DNA of 64,000 bases from Klenkia soli (GCF_900103975.1 NZ_FNIR01000003.1:186001-250000), one strand, 5' to 3'; positions 24,893-34,274 are shown, counted from the first letter of the stretch. Notes: generated by a model from the letters alone, not told the origin. Made by a program: numbers and translations.

Positions 24893-26206
24893 CTACCTAG
24901 CCGCCTCGTCCGGCCCGGCGCCGGGCTCGAACAGCTGTTCCTTGAGCTTGGCCAGCTCGTCCAGCCGCTCCTTGAGATAGTGATCGGTGGTGCTGCCGCC
25001 GTCGTGGGCCAGGTGCAGCTTGGCCATCTGCTGGTCAGCGGCGCGATAGATGATGCGGGCCGAGGTGTGCCGGATGTCGTGGGGGCGGAGTTCGACGCGT
25101 TCGGTCCAGGGCAGGTGTCGGCGGACCCGGGTGAACAGCCTCTCGATGCGCTTGCGGGTGATCGGGTGCACCGTGCGGGACACGAAGTTGCCCTCGGCGT
25201 CGAAGGTGTCCTCGGGCCGGCCGTAGAACACCGGGTCGGCGTCGGTCAGGTTCGGGATCCCGTGGCGGCGTTCGACCTCGGTCGCGCCGGCAGGGGCGGC
25301 GACCCGTGGACCGCGGGCGACGGCGTGGCCGAGCAGGTCGGCCATGTGGGTGGAGGTTGTCGGCCGCTTGCGCCAGGTCTTCTTCTTCTGGTCCCAGTAG
25401 CCGATCTGGCGGCTCTCCACCTCCAAGCCTCCACATGTCAGACCGAGCAGCGCGCCGCGGCGGACACCCTGGATCACCAGGTGCCGCAGGATGAGCCCGT
25501 CGAGGATCGCGTCCTGACCGGTGCTGACCGCCACGTCGTAGACCTCCATGAACTCCTCGGTGCTCAGGGACCGGGCGGCGGCTTCCTGGCGGGGGAGGAG
25601 CTTGACCTTCAGCGCCGGGTTGGCCGAGGTGCGGTTCTCATCGACCAGCCAGGTGAACATCCACCGGCAGGCTTGGATGAACTGCTCGTGCGCGCCGCGG
25701 CCGTCGGCGTGCAGCAGCTGCCGTCCGGTGGCCAGGCGGGCGGCGTTGCGGGCCACGGTGCGCTTGAGTCCTCGGCGCTGCAGCCACCAGGCTCCCTCGG
25801 CGATGGTCTGGCGGGTGACGGCGGTGACGTCAAGGTCTGCGGCTCCTCGGTAGCGGTCGGAGCAGGCGAGGTCGCGGTGGTCGTCGGGCACGGTGCAGGT
25901 GTCTGCGTGCTGACCGGCCGCGCAGGGGCAGGCGCCGGTGGAGCAGGTGGTGCACGGGCAGGGGCACAGGTCGGGCAGTCCGTCGACGAGCACCTGCAGG
26001 TAGGGGCCCCACGTCTTCAGGCTGGCGGGCAGCTCGCGGCGCATGGCGGCCGTGGCGTCGGCAACAGCGGTGCGGATGGTGTTGACGGCCTGGCGGGGTG
26101 CGCCGAGCATCCCGTCGATGTCGGCGGCGCTGAACCCCTGGGCGAGCAGGGTGGCCCGCATGGCTTCCCGCGGGTCGGGGGCCGGGCTGGGGGCAGGAAC
26201 AGACAC
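24893..26206 (-). CDS. Tyrosine recombinase (island integrase), 437 aa
   Basis: The catalytic domain shows G-V-R-R-G-A-L-L-G-L (first Arg), R-P-H-D-I-R-H-T-S-A-R (HxxR), A-H-D-G-G-S-T-T-D-H-Y-L (second His and the Tyr nucleophile). Residues 79-120 are unusually Cys/His-rich (CPCPC, CPCA, C-T, A-C-S-D), a probable zinc-binding insertion before the core-binding domain. The GTG start has GGAG about eight bases upstream. It lies beside tRNA-Leu with only the AbrB-fold gene between, and its transcript ends at a strong terminator. Site-specific integration into the 3' end of the tRNA is the natural reading. Confidence 0.85.
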   Translation of the reverse strand: MSVPAPSPAPDPREAMRATLLAQGFSAADIDGMLGAPRQAVNTIRTAVADATAAMRRELPASLKTWGPYLQVLVDGLPDLCPCPCTTCSTGACPCAAGQHADTCTVPDDHRDLACSDRYRGAADLDVTAVTRQTIAEGAWWLQRRGLKRTVARNAARLATGRQLLHADGRGAHEQFIQACRWMFTWLVDENRTSANPALKVKLLPRQEAAARSLSTEEFMEVYDVAVSTGQDAILDGLILRHLVIQGVRRGALLGLTCGGLEVESRQIGYWDQKKKTWRKRPTTSTHMADLLGHAVARGPRVAAPAGATEVERRHGIPNLTDADPVFYGRPEDTFDAEGNFVSRTVHPITRKRIERLFTRVRRHLPWTERVELRPHDIRHTSARIIYRAADQQMAKLHLAHDGGSTTDHYLKERLDELAKLKEQLFEPGAGPDEAAR

Positions 26207-26264
26207 GAGGAACTCCAGTACGAGAGGTGGGGCCGGCGGTGGCCGGCTCGGGGGACCGTGCGGG

Positions 26265-27023
26265 TCAGCCGACGATGTGCAGTCGCGGCGAGGGCGTCCT
26301 CGCGCTCGCGGTCGCGGCGGTCGTTTCGTCGGTGGATGCCTCGCTGCGCGGTGCGGCGTCGGTCAGATCGGTGGCACCGGTCGCGGCATGAGTCGTGCGG
26401 CGCAGACCGGCGATGGCTGCCTTGATTGGGGAGTCCATGTGCCCGGCGGCCACGACCGTCACCGTGCGGGCCTCCAGATCCAGCTGGGCGAGGACGTCGG
26501 CACCGTCGCCGATGCCGACCTCCCGCCGCAGCGCGGCGGTCAGGGTGAGCCGGCCGCGGGCATCCATCGGCTGCGGAGCGGCGGAGAACCCGTGCCGCGG
26601 GGAACCAGTCGACCCGGGCAGGAAGACGGTCACCACGGCGCCGTCACGCTCGACCGGCAGCCGGCCCGCCTGGTCGGGCTCCACCGGCAGCTGCAGGCGA
26701 CCCTTGCTGTCCAGGGCCCGGATGAGCACCTGGCTACGCAACGGTGCCTGCGCCGCCGGGAGCGCCCACATGCCGGAGAAATCCACACCGGGACGTCCGG
26801 TCTCAGTCGCGGTGGTGGCGGCGGTGGTGATGGTCAGCGCGTCGCCGGGCAGCCGCTCGGAGGCACCGCCCAGCAGCGCACCCAGCCCGGCCCAGGACGC
26901 CGGCAAGCCAGCAGGTGCAGCGGCCGAGCCGGTCGCCCGGGACGAGACCGCAGCGCTGCGCGGGGCGACAGGGGCAGTGCGTCGGCGGGCCGGGGAGGTC
27001 AGGGGCGGAGCTGCGTTGGGCAT
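26265..27023 (-). CDS. Protein with two AbrB/SpoVT-like swapped-hairpin domains
   Basis: Two related segments occur near the middle and C-terminus: A-L-D-S-K-G-R-L-Q-L-P-V-E with following beta strands, and M-D-A-R-G-R-L-T-L-T-A-A-L-R with V-L-A-Q-L-D-L. D-x-x-G-R-hydrophobic-x-hydrophobic-P is typical of AbrB/MazE/MraZ proteins. The N-terminal part is Ala/Pro-rich and low complexity. The start is uncertain: ATG 27023 is used, and GTG near 27212 is possible but would overlap a palindrome. It is encoded 58 bases before the integrase on the same strand and could regulate it. Confidence 0.55.
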   Translation of the reverse strand: MPNAAPPLTSPARRRTAPVAPRSAAVSSRATGSAAAPAGLPASWAGLGALLGGASERLPGDALTITTAATTATETGRPGVDFSGMWALPAAQAPLRSQVLIRALDSKGRLQLPVEPDQAGRLPVERDGAVVTVFLPGSTGSPRHGFSAAPQPMDARGRLTLTAALRREVGIGDGADVLAQLDLEARTVTVVAAGHMDSPIKAAIAGLRRTTHAATGATDLTDAAPRSEASTDETTAATASARTPSPRLHIVG

Positions 27024-27210
27024 GGACGGACCCGTGCCGGGGCTCCGACGTTGTGCATTCGCCGCGAGAAGTTTCTGCAGCGCCGCCTGATCGGCCGACG
27101 CCGTCGCTGCGGCGTCGCGACGCGGAGGCGGGGAAGCCGATTGGGGGCCCCGACCCGCTGGGGAGGGATCGAGTACGCCGGGATGAATGCCGTGCAACGA
27201 GGGCTCCGGC

Positions 27211-27241
27211 ACCGTGTTCCGGGCGGAGCCCGGAACACGGT
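27211..27241 (-). terminator. Perfect 14-bp stem with 3-base loop near tRNA 3' end
   Basis: Bases 27211-27224 pair perfectly with 27228-27241. It lies about 60 bases downstream of the tRNA-Leu 3' end on the same strand, so it could end the tRNA transcript. Without a U-tract it could also be a recombinase arm site or an operator. Confidence 0.4.
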
Positions 27242-27301
27242 CATCAGATCGGGGCGTGGGCCCATCTGGCTGGAAAGGGTGGGTCAGTTCCCACTGAGGA
27301 G

Positions 27302-27386
27302 TGTCCGAGGGGGGACTTGAACCCCCACGCCCGATAAAGGGCACTAGCACCTCAAGCTAGCGCGTCTGCCATTCCGCCACCCGGAC
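27302..27386 (-). tRNA. tRNA-Leu(GAG)
   Basis: The acceptor arms 27380-27386 and 27303-27309 pair (one G-U), with discriminator A at 27302. The anticodon loop reads TTGAGGT, giving GAG. The T-arm contains GGTTCAAGTCC, and there is a long variable arm as in tRNA-Leu/Ser. CCA is not encoded. The 3' end faces the accessory region and integrase, making it the likely attachment site. I found no second copy of the 3' end inside the window. Confidence 0.9.
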
Positions 27387-27509
27387 AGGTGGACCAGCGC
27401 ACTGCGGCGCGGCCACGGGGAAGCATACGGGACCCCGATCGCCGTCCAGGCACCCCCCAGGAGCTGCGCGAGTCGGCCGGGATGCTTGCCCGGTGGGAGG
27501 ATCGGGCGC

Positions 27510-28841
27510 ATGGCCGAGACGACTGCACCCGAACCGCTCGCCCGCGCCCAGGCCGAGGTCGCCGACCTGCTGAGCGAGCTGATCCGCATCGACTCGACCA
27601 ACACCGGCGACACCACCACGAGCAAGGGCGAGCGGCAGGCCGCCGAGTGGGTGGCCGGCAAGCTCGACGAGGTCGGCATCGACTCGGTCATCCACGAGTC
27701 CGAGAAGGGCCGCGCCAGCCTCGTCGCCCGCATCCCCGGCGCCGACCGCGAGCGGCCGGGTCTGCTGGTCCACGGGCACCTCGACGTCGTCCCCGCCGAC
27801 GCGAGCGAGTGGACCGTCGACCCGTTCTCGGGCGAGCAGCGCGACGGCTACGTCTGGGGCCGCGGCGCGGTCGACATGAAGGACATGGACTGCATGACCC
27901 TCGCGCTCGTGCGCGACTGGGCCCGCACCGGCGTCGTCCCCCCGCGGGACATCGTGCTGGCGTTCGTCGCCGACGAGGAGGCCGGCGGCAAGTACGGCGC
28001 GCACTACCTGGTCGACCACCACGCCGACCTGTTCGAGAACGTCTCCGAGGCGATCAGCGAGGTGGGCGGGTTCAGCCTCACCGTCCGCGACGACCTGCGG
28101 CTCTACCTGATCCAGACCGCCGAGAAGGGGCTGGCCTGGATGCGGCTCACCGCCGCCGGGCGTCCCGGGCACGGCTCGTTCGTGCACGACGACAACGCCG
28201 TCACCCGGCTGTCGGCCGCCGTGGCCCGCATCGGCTCGACCCGGCTGCCCACCGTGCTGACCCCGCCGATGAAGCAGTTCATCGAGGAGGTCTCCGACGC
28301 CTACGGCATCGAGATCGACCCCGACTCACCCGACGAGGCGCTGTCCCGCCTGGGCTCGATCAGCCGCATGATCGGCGCCGCGCTCCGCAACACGGTCAAC
28401 CCCACGATGGTGGACGCCGGCTACAAGGCCAACGTCATCCCCGGCACCGCCAGCGCCACCATCGACGGCCGATTCCTGTACGGCCAGGAGGAGGCGTTCG
28501 AGGCCCAGATCGACGAGCTGCTGGGCGAGGGCGTCACCCGCGACTACATCCACCACGACCAGGCCGTGGAGACCACGTTCGACGGTCCGCTGATCGAGCA
28601 GATGGTCGCCGCCCTGAAGGCGGAGGACGACGGCGCCCGCCCGGTGCCGTTCACGATGAGCGGCGGCACCGACGCCAAGAGCTTCGAGACCCTGGGCATG
28701 CGCTGCTTCGGGTTCTCCCCGCTGCGGCTGCCGGCCGACCTGGACTTCGCCGGCCTGTTCCACGGCATCGACGAGCGCGTGCCGGTCGAGAGCCTGCAGT
28801 TCGGCATCCGCGTGCTCGATCGGTTCCTGAAGGCCAGCTAG
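27510..28841 (+). CDS. M20 family metallopeptidase, 443 aa
   Basis: H-G-H-L-D-V-V (about residues 85-91), G-R-G-A-V-D-M-K and D-E-E-A-G-G are the di-zinc ligands and catalytic Glu of the M20 (ArgE/DapE/CPG2) family. The internal dimerisation domain begins near R-P-G-H-G-S. It hydrolyses amide or dipeptide bonds, and the exact substrate cannot be read from sequence. GGGAGG precedes the ATG. The following small gene overlaps its stop (TAGTG). Confidence 0.85.
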   Translation: MAETTAPEPLARAQAEVADLLSELIRIDSTNTGDTTTSKGERQAAEWVAGKLDEVGIDSVIHESEKGRASLVARIPGADRERPGLLVHGHLDVVPADASEWTVDPFSGEQRDGYVWGRGAVDMKDMDCMTLALVRDWARTGVVPPRDIVLAFVADEEAGGKYGAHYLVDHHADLFENVSEAISEVGGFSLTVRDDLRLYLIQTAEKGLAWMRLTAAGRPGHGSFVHDDNAVTRLSAAVARIGSTRLPTVLTPPMKQFIEEVSDAYGIEIDPDSPDEALSRLGSISRMIGAALRNTVNPTMVDAGYKANVIPGTASATIDGRFLYGQEEAFEAQIDELLGEGVTRDYIHHDQAVETTFDGPLIEQMVAALKAEDDGARPVPFTMSGGTDAKSFETLGMRCFGFSPLRLPADLDFAGLFHGIDERVPVESLQFGIRVLDRFLKAS

Positions 28842-29215
28842 TGGACCCGCTCGCCGCCTTCCTCGTCGGCCAGCTGACCACCGACGGGTTCGTCCCGGTC
28901 ACGGTCCTGCGGGTCACCCAGGGCCGGGTGCCCACTCGCGGGTCGGCGCAGGCGCTGGGGGTGGGCGGCAGGCGGCTGTGGCTGGCGCACGCCCAGCTGT
29001 TCGGCCAGCCCACCCTGGCCAGCGTCCCGCTGACGAAGGTCACCGGGGTCGACGTCCGGACCGTCCGGCGGCTGACCGGTACCCGGCGCGAGCTGTCGGC
29101 CTGGGTCGACGGCAACACCCTGCGGTTCACCGTGGTCGACGACGAACCGACGACGGCGGCGTTCGTGGCCGCCGTCCGGGCCGGGGGCGGTCAGCCGACG
29201 ACGACGCCCGGCTGA
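28841..29215 (+). CDS. Hypothetical protein, 124 aa
   Basis: The GTG start overlaps the stop of the M20 gene by one base, so it is translationally coupled. The protein is beta-rich (FVPVTVLRVTQG, ALGVGGRRLWLAHAQLFG, LSAWVDGNTLRFTVVDD), resembling small PH-like domain proteins. Its 3' end overlaps the convergent GGDEF gene by 25 bases. Function unknown. Confidence 0.6.
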   Translation: MDPLAAFLVGQLTTDGFVPVTVLRVTQGRVPTRGSAQALGVGGRRLWLAHAQLFGQPTLASVPLTKVTGVDVRTVRRLTGTRRELSAWVDGNTLRFTVVDDEPTTAAFVAAVRAGGGQPTTTPG

Positions 29216-31149
29216 GGCGCCAGCACCGCGCGGGCCCGGCCGGCGTCCTTGCCCGCGTACAGCGCGGCGTCGGCGCGGGCGAGGGTGTCCGCCGCGGACT
29301 CACCGCGGCACCACTGCGCGATGCCGACCGTCGCGGTCTGCCCGAACGGGACGGCCGCGATGATCCGCTCGGCCACCGTCCGGGCCTCCTCGTCGGAGCA
29401 GTCGGGCAGGGCGACGACGAACTCCTCGCCGCCCCAGCGCGCGATCAGGTCGCCGTCCCGCAGGCAGCCGGTGGCGGCCTCGGCGAACTCGCGGAGCAGG
29501 ACGTCGCCCGCGGCGTGGCCGAACGTGTCGTTGTAGGCCTTGAAGTGGTCGAGGTCGAGCAGCAGCAGGGTCAGCGGCAGCCGGTTGCGCTGGGCCCGGG
29601 ACACCTCGACCCCGGACATCTCGTCCCACCGCCGGCGGTTGGCCAGGCCGGTGAGCTGGTCGCGGGCGGCGGCCCGGGCGAGCTCGTCGAGGTGGTTGCC
29701 GCGCTCGATGGCGCGGGCCGCCTCGTTGCCGAGCACGGCCAGGACGCCGCGGGTGGTGGCGCAGAAGACGTCGACCGGCTGGCGCCACATGATGCCGATG
29801 AGGGCCACGACCCTGTCCTCGCCCAGGATCGCGGGCTGCCACGCTGCCGACGCGATGTCGAGGTGCTCGACGACGGCCGAGCTGACCCCGGGTTCGACGG
29901 CGACGTCGCTGGCGAAGCAGGGCTCTCCGTCACGGAAGATCCGGGCGGTCATCGACGAGGCCGGGTCGGTGCTGAAGGCCAGCGGCGGCAGATCCAGCCC
30001 GTCCACGGCGGTGGACACCAGGTGCCCCTCGCCGTCGGGCTCGATCAGATAGGCCCCGTCGGCGCCGACGGCCTCGCGCACCGCGGCGCAGACCGCCGCC
30101 CGGGGGTCCTCGGCCATGAGCACCATGCGCGACGCGCGGGCCAGCACCTCGACCTGGCGGTGCCGTTCCTGCGAGTACTCGGCGGCATCGCGGAGCCGGT
30201 CCACCAGCACCAGTCGCTCGTCGCGGTTCAGCGCCAGCGCCAAGCCCAGTGCCGCGCCGAGGGCGACGTAGGCCTGCACGATGCCGGCCCGGACCAGGAC
30301 GTCGTCCACGGCGGCGAAGGGCCCCTCGCCCTGCAGCGTGTAGACGACCGCCACCACGCTGACCGAGGTGGTGCGCAACGCGGTCAGCCCGGTGTCGAAG
30401 CGCAGCGCGACCCACGCGGTGAGCGCGAAGAGCGGGAAGGCGATCGGGTAGTCCGGCATCCAGTGGAAGACCGCCACGTTGCCGAGCACCGACGCCACGA
30501 CCGCGAGGCCCAGCTCGCACGCCCGCCACCCGCGTGGCACGTCGAAGGGCAGCATCCCCTCGACCGGCGCCCCGCGTCGGCCGACCAGGAGCTGCCGTGC
30601 CCGGAGTCCGAGTGCTACGACCACGAGGACGGCGGCACCGTTCCGGGTCTGCCACACGACGAGGCCCAGCGCGGACCAGCTGGCGTCGCCCAGGGCCAGC
30701 GCGAGGGTGCCGGCCACCGCGCCGGCGGTGGTGGCCAAGCCGGTGGCCAGCAGCAGGCCGGTCAGGTCACGCATGTCCAGCAGCAGCGGGCAGGTCCTCG
30801 CCGCGGAGGCCGACAGCCGTCGGTAGAGCAGGACGAACAGCCCCGCCTGGCCCAGGTTCACGGCGGCGAGCGATGCGGCGACGAGCGGCTCGGCACCGGT
30901 GAGCAGGTCGGTGAGCAGCACGACGGCGGCCAGCAGGGCGCAGTCCAGCGCGAAGGTGCGGCGGCCGTGCTGCAGCAGCAGCCACAGGGCGCCGACGCCG
31001 GCGGCCGGCCAGACGAGGTTCACGCCGGTCCCGTCGACGACGGTGAGCCGGCCGATCACCGCGGCGACGGCGAAGAGCAGCGCGAAGGCCGTGGTGCGCG
31101 CCAGGTCTGCTGGGCCGACCGCGGTTCCCGGGATGCGTGCAGTGGTCAC
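29191..31149 (-). CDS. Membrane diguanylate cyclase, MASE1-GAF-GGDEF, 652 aa
   Basis: The first 300 residues hold about eight hydrophobic helices with W-P-A-A-G-V and Y-T-L-Q-G-E-G-P features of the MASE1 sensor. A GAF-like domain follows (about 325-480), then the GGDEF domain with R-D-Q-L-T-G-L-A-N-R-R and R-W-G-G-E-E-F near residue 573. GGEEF is an active-site form, so the protein should make c-di-GMP. No RxxD inhibitory site is obvious. The GTG start at 31149 is chosen because no Met precedes the membrane part. The gene stands alone. Confidence 0.85.
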   Translation of the reverse strand: MTTARIPGTAVGPADLARTTAFALLFAVAAVIGRLTVVDGTGVNLVWPAAGVGALWLLLQHGRRTFALDCALLAAVVLLTDLLTGAEPLVAASLAAVNLGQAGLFVLLYRRLSASAARTCPLLLDMRDLTGLLLATGLATTAGAVAGTLALALGDASWSALGLVVWQTRNGAAVLVVVALGLRARQLLVGRRGAPVEGMLPFDVPRGWRACELGLAVVASVLGNVAVFHWMPDYPIAFPLFALTAWVALRFDTGLTALRTTSVSVVAVVYTLQGEGPFAAVDDVLVRAGIVQAYVALGAALGLALALNRDERLVLVDRLRDAAEYSQERHRQVEVLARASRMVLMAEDPRAAVCAAVREAVGADGAYLIEPDGEGHLVSTAVDGLDLPPLAFSTDPASSMTARIFRDGEPCFASDVAVEPGVSSAVVEHLDIASAAWQPAILGEDRVVALIGIMWRQPVDVFCATTRGVLAVLGNEAARAIERGNHLDELARAAARDQLTGLANRRRWDEMSGVEVSRAQRNRLPLTLLLLDLDHFKAYNDTFGHAAGDVLLREFAEAATGCLRDGDLIARWGGEEFVVALPDCSDEEARTVAERIIAAVPFGQTATVGIAQWCRGESAADTLARADAALYAGKDAGRARAVLAPQPGVVVG

Positions 31150-31235
31150 GACTACCCATCGGCCCCCGCCGCCTCCGCATGCAGTCCGCCCACCCCTACG
31201 GGTGACCGTCGCCACGTCGTGCTTCGATGCCGGGC

Positions 31236-32033
31236 ATGAGCGCGCAGACTCCCCGGCCCGGCTCCGTCGCACTGATCACCGGCGGGAGCGGTGGCTTCGG
31301 CCGGGCGCTGGCCGCCCGGCTGCGCGACGCCGACGTCCGGGTGGTCCTGGCCGACCTGGACTCGCCCCGCAACAGGTCGGTGGCCGAGGAGCTGGGGGTG
31401 GGGTTCGCCGTCCTCGACGTGACCGACCACGCCGCCAACCAGGCCGTGGTCGCGGCCGTCGAGGCCGAGCACGGCCGGCTGGACGCCGCCTTCCTCAACG
31501 CCGGCATCGCCGGGTCGGGCACCACCGACGCCCTGGACGTCGAGGAGTACCTGCGGGTGGTCGGCATCGACCTGCACGGCGTGGTCTACGGCACGGACGC
31601 CGCCCGGCCGGCCCTGCGCCGGGCCGGTGGCGGATCGGTCGTGGTCACCGCGTCGCTGGCCGGGTTGTCGCCGATGCCGACCGACCAGGCCTACTCCGTG
31701 GCGAAGGCCGGCGCGGTCGCCTTCGTCCGCTCGATCGCCCCGGTGCTGCACGCCGAGGGCACCACGATCTCGGCGATCTGCCCCGGCTTCGCCGACACCG
31801 CGATCATCGACCCGCTGCGCGAGCACTTCGCCGCCGCCGACTTCCCCGTGCTCACCGCCGACGAGGTCGCCGCCGCGATGCACCAGGCCTGGACGTCGGC
31901 CGACCCGGGCGCGGCCTACGTCGTCCAGCCGGGGGTGGGCGCGGTGCCCTACCGGTTCAAGGGCGTGCCCGCCGCGAAGACCGCCGCGGGGGAGTCCGCC
32001 CGCATCCCCACCCAGCTGATGGGCCCGCTGTGA
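31236..32033 (+). CDS. SDR family oxidoreductase, 265 aa
   Basis: T-G-G-S-G-G-F-G near the N-terminus is the cofactor-binding loop. L-A-D-L-D points to the NAD(H) versus NADP(H) discriminating strand, N-A-G follows, and Y-S-V-A-K holds the catalytic Tyr and Lys. The substrate is unknown. An ATG nine bases upstream is an alternative start, and no ribosome site distinguishes them. The quinone oxidoreductase gene follows 23 bases later on the same strand, so the two may be cotranscribed. Confidence 0.85.
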   Translation: MSAQTPRPGSVALITGGSGGFGRALAARLRDADVRVVLADLDSPRNRSVAEELGVGFAVLDVTDHAANQAVVAAVEAEHGRLDAAFLNAGIAGSGTTDALDVEEYLRVVGIDLHGVVYGTDAARPALRRAGGGSVVVTASLAGLSPMPTDQAYSVAKAGAVAFVRSIAPVLHAEGTTISAICPGFADTAIIDPLREHFAAADFPVLTADEVAAAMHQAWTSADPGAAYVVQPGVGAVPYRFKGVPAAKTAAGESARIPTQLMGPL

Positions 32034-32056
32034 CCGCGTCTGGCAAGGTCGGGGTC

Positions 32057-33010
32057 ATGCGTGCATGGCGTGTCCACTCCCTCGGCGACCCCGCAGACGT
32101 GCTCACCCTCGACGAGGTCCCCGAGCCCGAACCCGGCCCCGGCCAGGTGAAGGTCAAGGTGCTCGCCGCGGCGTTGAACTTCCCCGACATCCTCATGGCG
32201 CAGGGCACCTACCAGGAGAAGCCCCCGCTGCCGTTCACCCCCGGCCTGGAGCTGTGCGGGCAGCTGCCCGACGGGCGCCGGGTGCTCGGCTCGCCGTCCG
32301 GGGGGCCCGGTGCGCTGGCCGAGTACGCCCTGATGGACGAGGCGTTCGCCTGGCCCGTGCCCGACGGCATGAGCGACGAGCAGGCCGCGGCGCTCTACAT
32401 CACCTACCAGACCGGCTACGTCGGCCTGCACCGTCGCGCCGCCCTGCAGGCCGGGGAGTGGCTGCTCGTGCACGCCGGCGCGGGCGGCGTGGGGACGGCG
32501 GCCATCCAGCTGGGCAAGGCCGCGGGGGCGACGGTCATCGCCACCGCCGGCGGGGCCCGCAAGACCGCGATCTGCGCCGAGCTCGGTGCCGACCACGTGA
32601 TCGACTACACCGCCGAGGACTTCGTCGCCCGGGTCAAGGAGATCACCGGCGGCCACGGCGCGGACGTCGTCTACGACCCGGTCGGCGGCGACGTGTTCGA
32701 CGGCTCGACCAAGTGCATCGCGTTCGAGGGCCGGATCGTCGTCGTCGGGTTCACCTCGGGGCGGATCCCGGCCGCGAAGGCCAACCACCTGCTGGTGAAG
32801 AACTACTCGGTGCTGGGCCTGCACTGGGGGCTGTACCGGTCCAAGGACCCCGGCCGCATCGCCGACGTGCACGACGCCCTGTGCGCGCTGTTCGCCGAGG
32901 GCAAGATCGACCCGGTCATCGGCCAGACCCTGCCGCTGGACCAGGCGAAGACCGCCCTGGCCGCCCTCGGCGACCGCGGCACCGTCGGCAAGGTCATCCT
33001 CACCCCGTAA
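32057..33010 (+). CDS. NADPH:quinone oxidoreductase (zinc-independent MDR family), 317 aa
   Basis: An N-terminal GroES-like domain (P-G-Q-V-K-V-K-V, N-F-P-D-I-L) is followed by a Rossmann domain with H-A-G-A-G-G-V-G-T-A-A. The structural and catalytic zinc Cys residues of alcohol dehydrogenases are missing, which fits the QOR/zeta-crystallin-like branch. The likely reaction is NADPH-dependent reduction of quinones or enones. It probably belongs with the SDR gene just upstream. Confidence 0.85.
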   Translation: MRAWRVHSLGDPADVLTLDEVPEPEPGPGQVKVKVLAAALNFPDILMAQGTYQEKPPLPFTPGLELCGQLPDGRRVLGSPSGGPGALAEYALMDEAFAWPVPDGMSDEQAAALYITYQTGYVGLHRRAALQAGEWLLVHAGAGGVGTAAIQLGKAAGATVIATAGGARKTAICAELGADHVIDYTAEDFVARVKEITGGHGADVVYDPVGGDVFDGSTKCIAFEGRIVVVGFTSGRIPAAKANHLLVKNYSVLGLHWGLYRSKDPGRIADVHDALCALFAEGKIDPVIGQTLPLDQAKTALAALGDRGTVGKVILTP

Positions 33011-33016
33011 GGGCCG

Positions 33017-33220
33017 TCACACCGCCGGGCGTGGTAGGTAGCTGAGGCGCGCCCGGCGGCGCATCATCACGCGGCGGGTGCCGTCGGCGAACAGCTGGAG
33101 CCGGTCGAGCTCCCAGCCGCCGACGTCGGACTGCAGGCTCATCATCTGCGCCGCCGCGGACCGGCCCGTGCCGGACGGGATCCGCAGCGGGGCGTACTCC
33201 CACTCACCGGTGATCGACAC
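33017..33220 (-). CDS. DUF5703-like protein, 67 aa
   Basis: The pattern W-E-Y-A-P-L-R-I-P, then G-G-W-E-L-D-R-L and D-G-T-R-R-V-M-M-R-R-R is that of the small actinobacterial DUF5703 family. The GTG start gives the usual length of 60-70 residues. It is convergent with the oxidoreductase upstream, with six bases between stops. Function unknown. Confidence 0.7.
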   Translation of the reverse strand: MSITGEWEYAPLRIPSGTGRSAAAQMMSLQSDVGGWELDRLQLFADGTRRVMMRRRARLSYLPRPAV

Positions 33221-33263
33221 CCGACCGATGGTGCCAGCCGTTCGCCCACCGGTCACCTCGCGG

Positions 33264-34274
33264 TCAGGTGCGGGCGTCGACCAGCTGCAGCTGCCCGGTC
33301 TCCCGGCTGCCCACGAACACCCGCCCGGTGGTCGGGTCGACGGCGACGGTGTTGGGCTGGCGCACGGTCGGGAACCGGGCAACCTCGGTGAGTTCGTCGC
33401 CGGCGGTGGAGAGCCCGACGACCTCGTTGGTGGCGGTGAGCGTCACCCAGACCACCTGGTCGGTGCTGTCGTAGGCCAGGCCGTACGGGTTGCCGTCGAG
33501 CTCGTAGGTCGACTGCAGCTCGAGCGGGTCCGAGCCGTAGACCAGCAGCGCGTCGCCCCGGGTGTCGGCGACCAGGAACCGGCCCCGGCCGTCGGCGACC
33601 ACGTGGGTGGGTCCGTCGCCGGCGTCCAGCACGGTCTGCAGCTCGCCGGCCGCGACGTCGTAGGTGGTGATCGTGAACGCCCCGACGTCCACCACCCCGG
33701 CGACGTCCCCCACGGTGGCCACCCCGCCGGGCTGGGTCTGGCTGTCGAAGGTCCGGGTGACCTCGCCGTCGGTGACCACCGACAGCGTGCCGCCCTTCTC
33801 GTCGCCGACCAGGATCTGCCCGCTGGCCACCTGGGCGGCGTCGTGCGGGTAGTCGCCGACCGCCGTCTCGGTCACCTCGCCCCCGGGGAGCGCGACCTGG
33901 ACCAGCGTGTTCGAGTCCTCCGCCGGCACCAGCACGGGTCCGCCGGGTGCGGCCAGCTGCAGGTGGCGCGCGTGCCCGGGCAGCATGATCTCCGCCTGCG
34001 TGACGCCGTCGACGTCGGTCAGCACCAGGCGGTTCGGGTCCCGCACGGCGACGGCGAGCAGGCCGGTGACCGGGTCGAAGACCATCCCCTCGGCATCGGG
34101 GTCCAGGTCGACCACCGTCCCGGCCGGGTCGGTGGTGAGCTCGGGGGAGTCGGCCGGCTCGGCGGCCTTCGCCGGCTCCGCGGCGGCCGGGGCGGCGTCA
34201 CCCGAGGAGCACCCTGCCAGGACGAGGGCGACGGCGAGGGAGCAGGGCAGCAGGACGGCGGCGGTGCGGCGCAT
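33264..34274 (-). CDS. Secreted lipoprotein with beta-propeller repeats, 336 aa
   Basis: The N-terminus has basic residues, a hydrophobic segment and L-V-L-A-G-C (lipobox, Cys22), so it is a lipoprotein anchored outside the membrane. The rest is seven-bladed-propeller-like, with repeated G-x-(I/V)-L-V and D-x-x-T-G-R-V-F-V-G strands as in YncE/SMP-30-type proteins. No catalytic residues are obvious, and a binding or assembly role is likely. It lies downstream of the glycosyltransferase but a strong hairpin separates them. Confidence 0.75.
   Translation of the reverse strand: MRRTAAVLLPCSLAVALVLAGCSSGDAAPAAAEPAKAAEPADSPELTTDPAGTVVDLDPDAEGMVFDPVTGLLAVAVRDPNRLVLTDVDGVTQAEIMLPGHARHLQLAAPGGPVLVPAEDSNTLVQVALPGGEVTETAVGDYPHDAAQVASGQILVGDEKGGTLSVVTDGEVTRTFDSQTQPGGVATVGDVAGVVDVGAFTITTYDVAAGELQTVLDAGDGPTHVVADGRGRFLVADTRGDALLVYGSDPLELQSTYELDGNPYGLAYDSTDQVVWVTLTATNEVVGLSTAGDELTEVARFPTVRQPNTVAVDPTTGRVFVGSRETGQLQLVDART

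Noticed and set aside
1-27300. Second copy of the tRNA-Leu 3' end (left attachment site)
   Set aside because: I looked for GGGACTTGAACCCC-like sequence in the accessory region and found none. It may lie outside the window.
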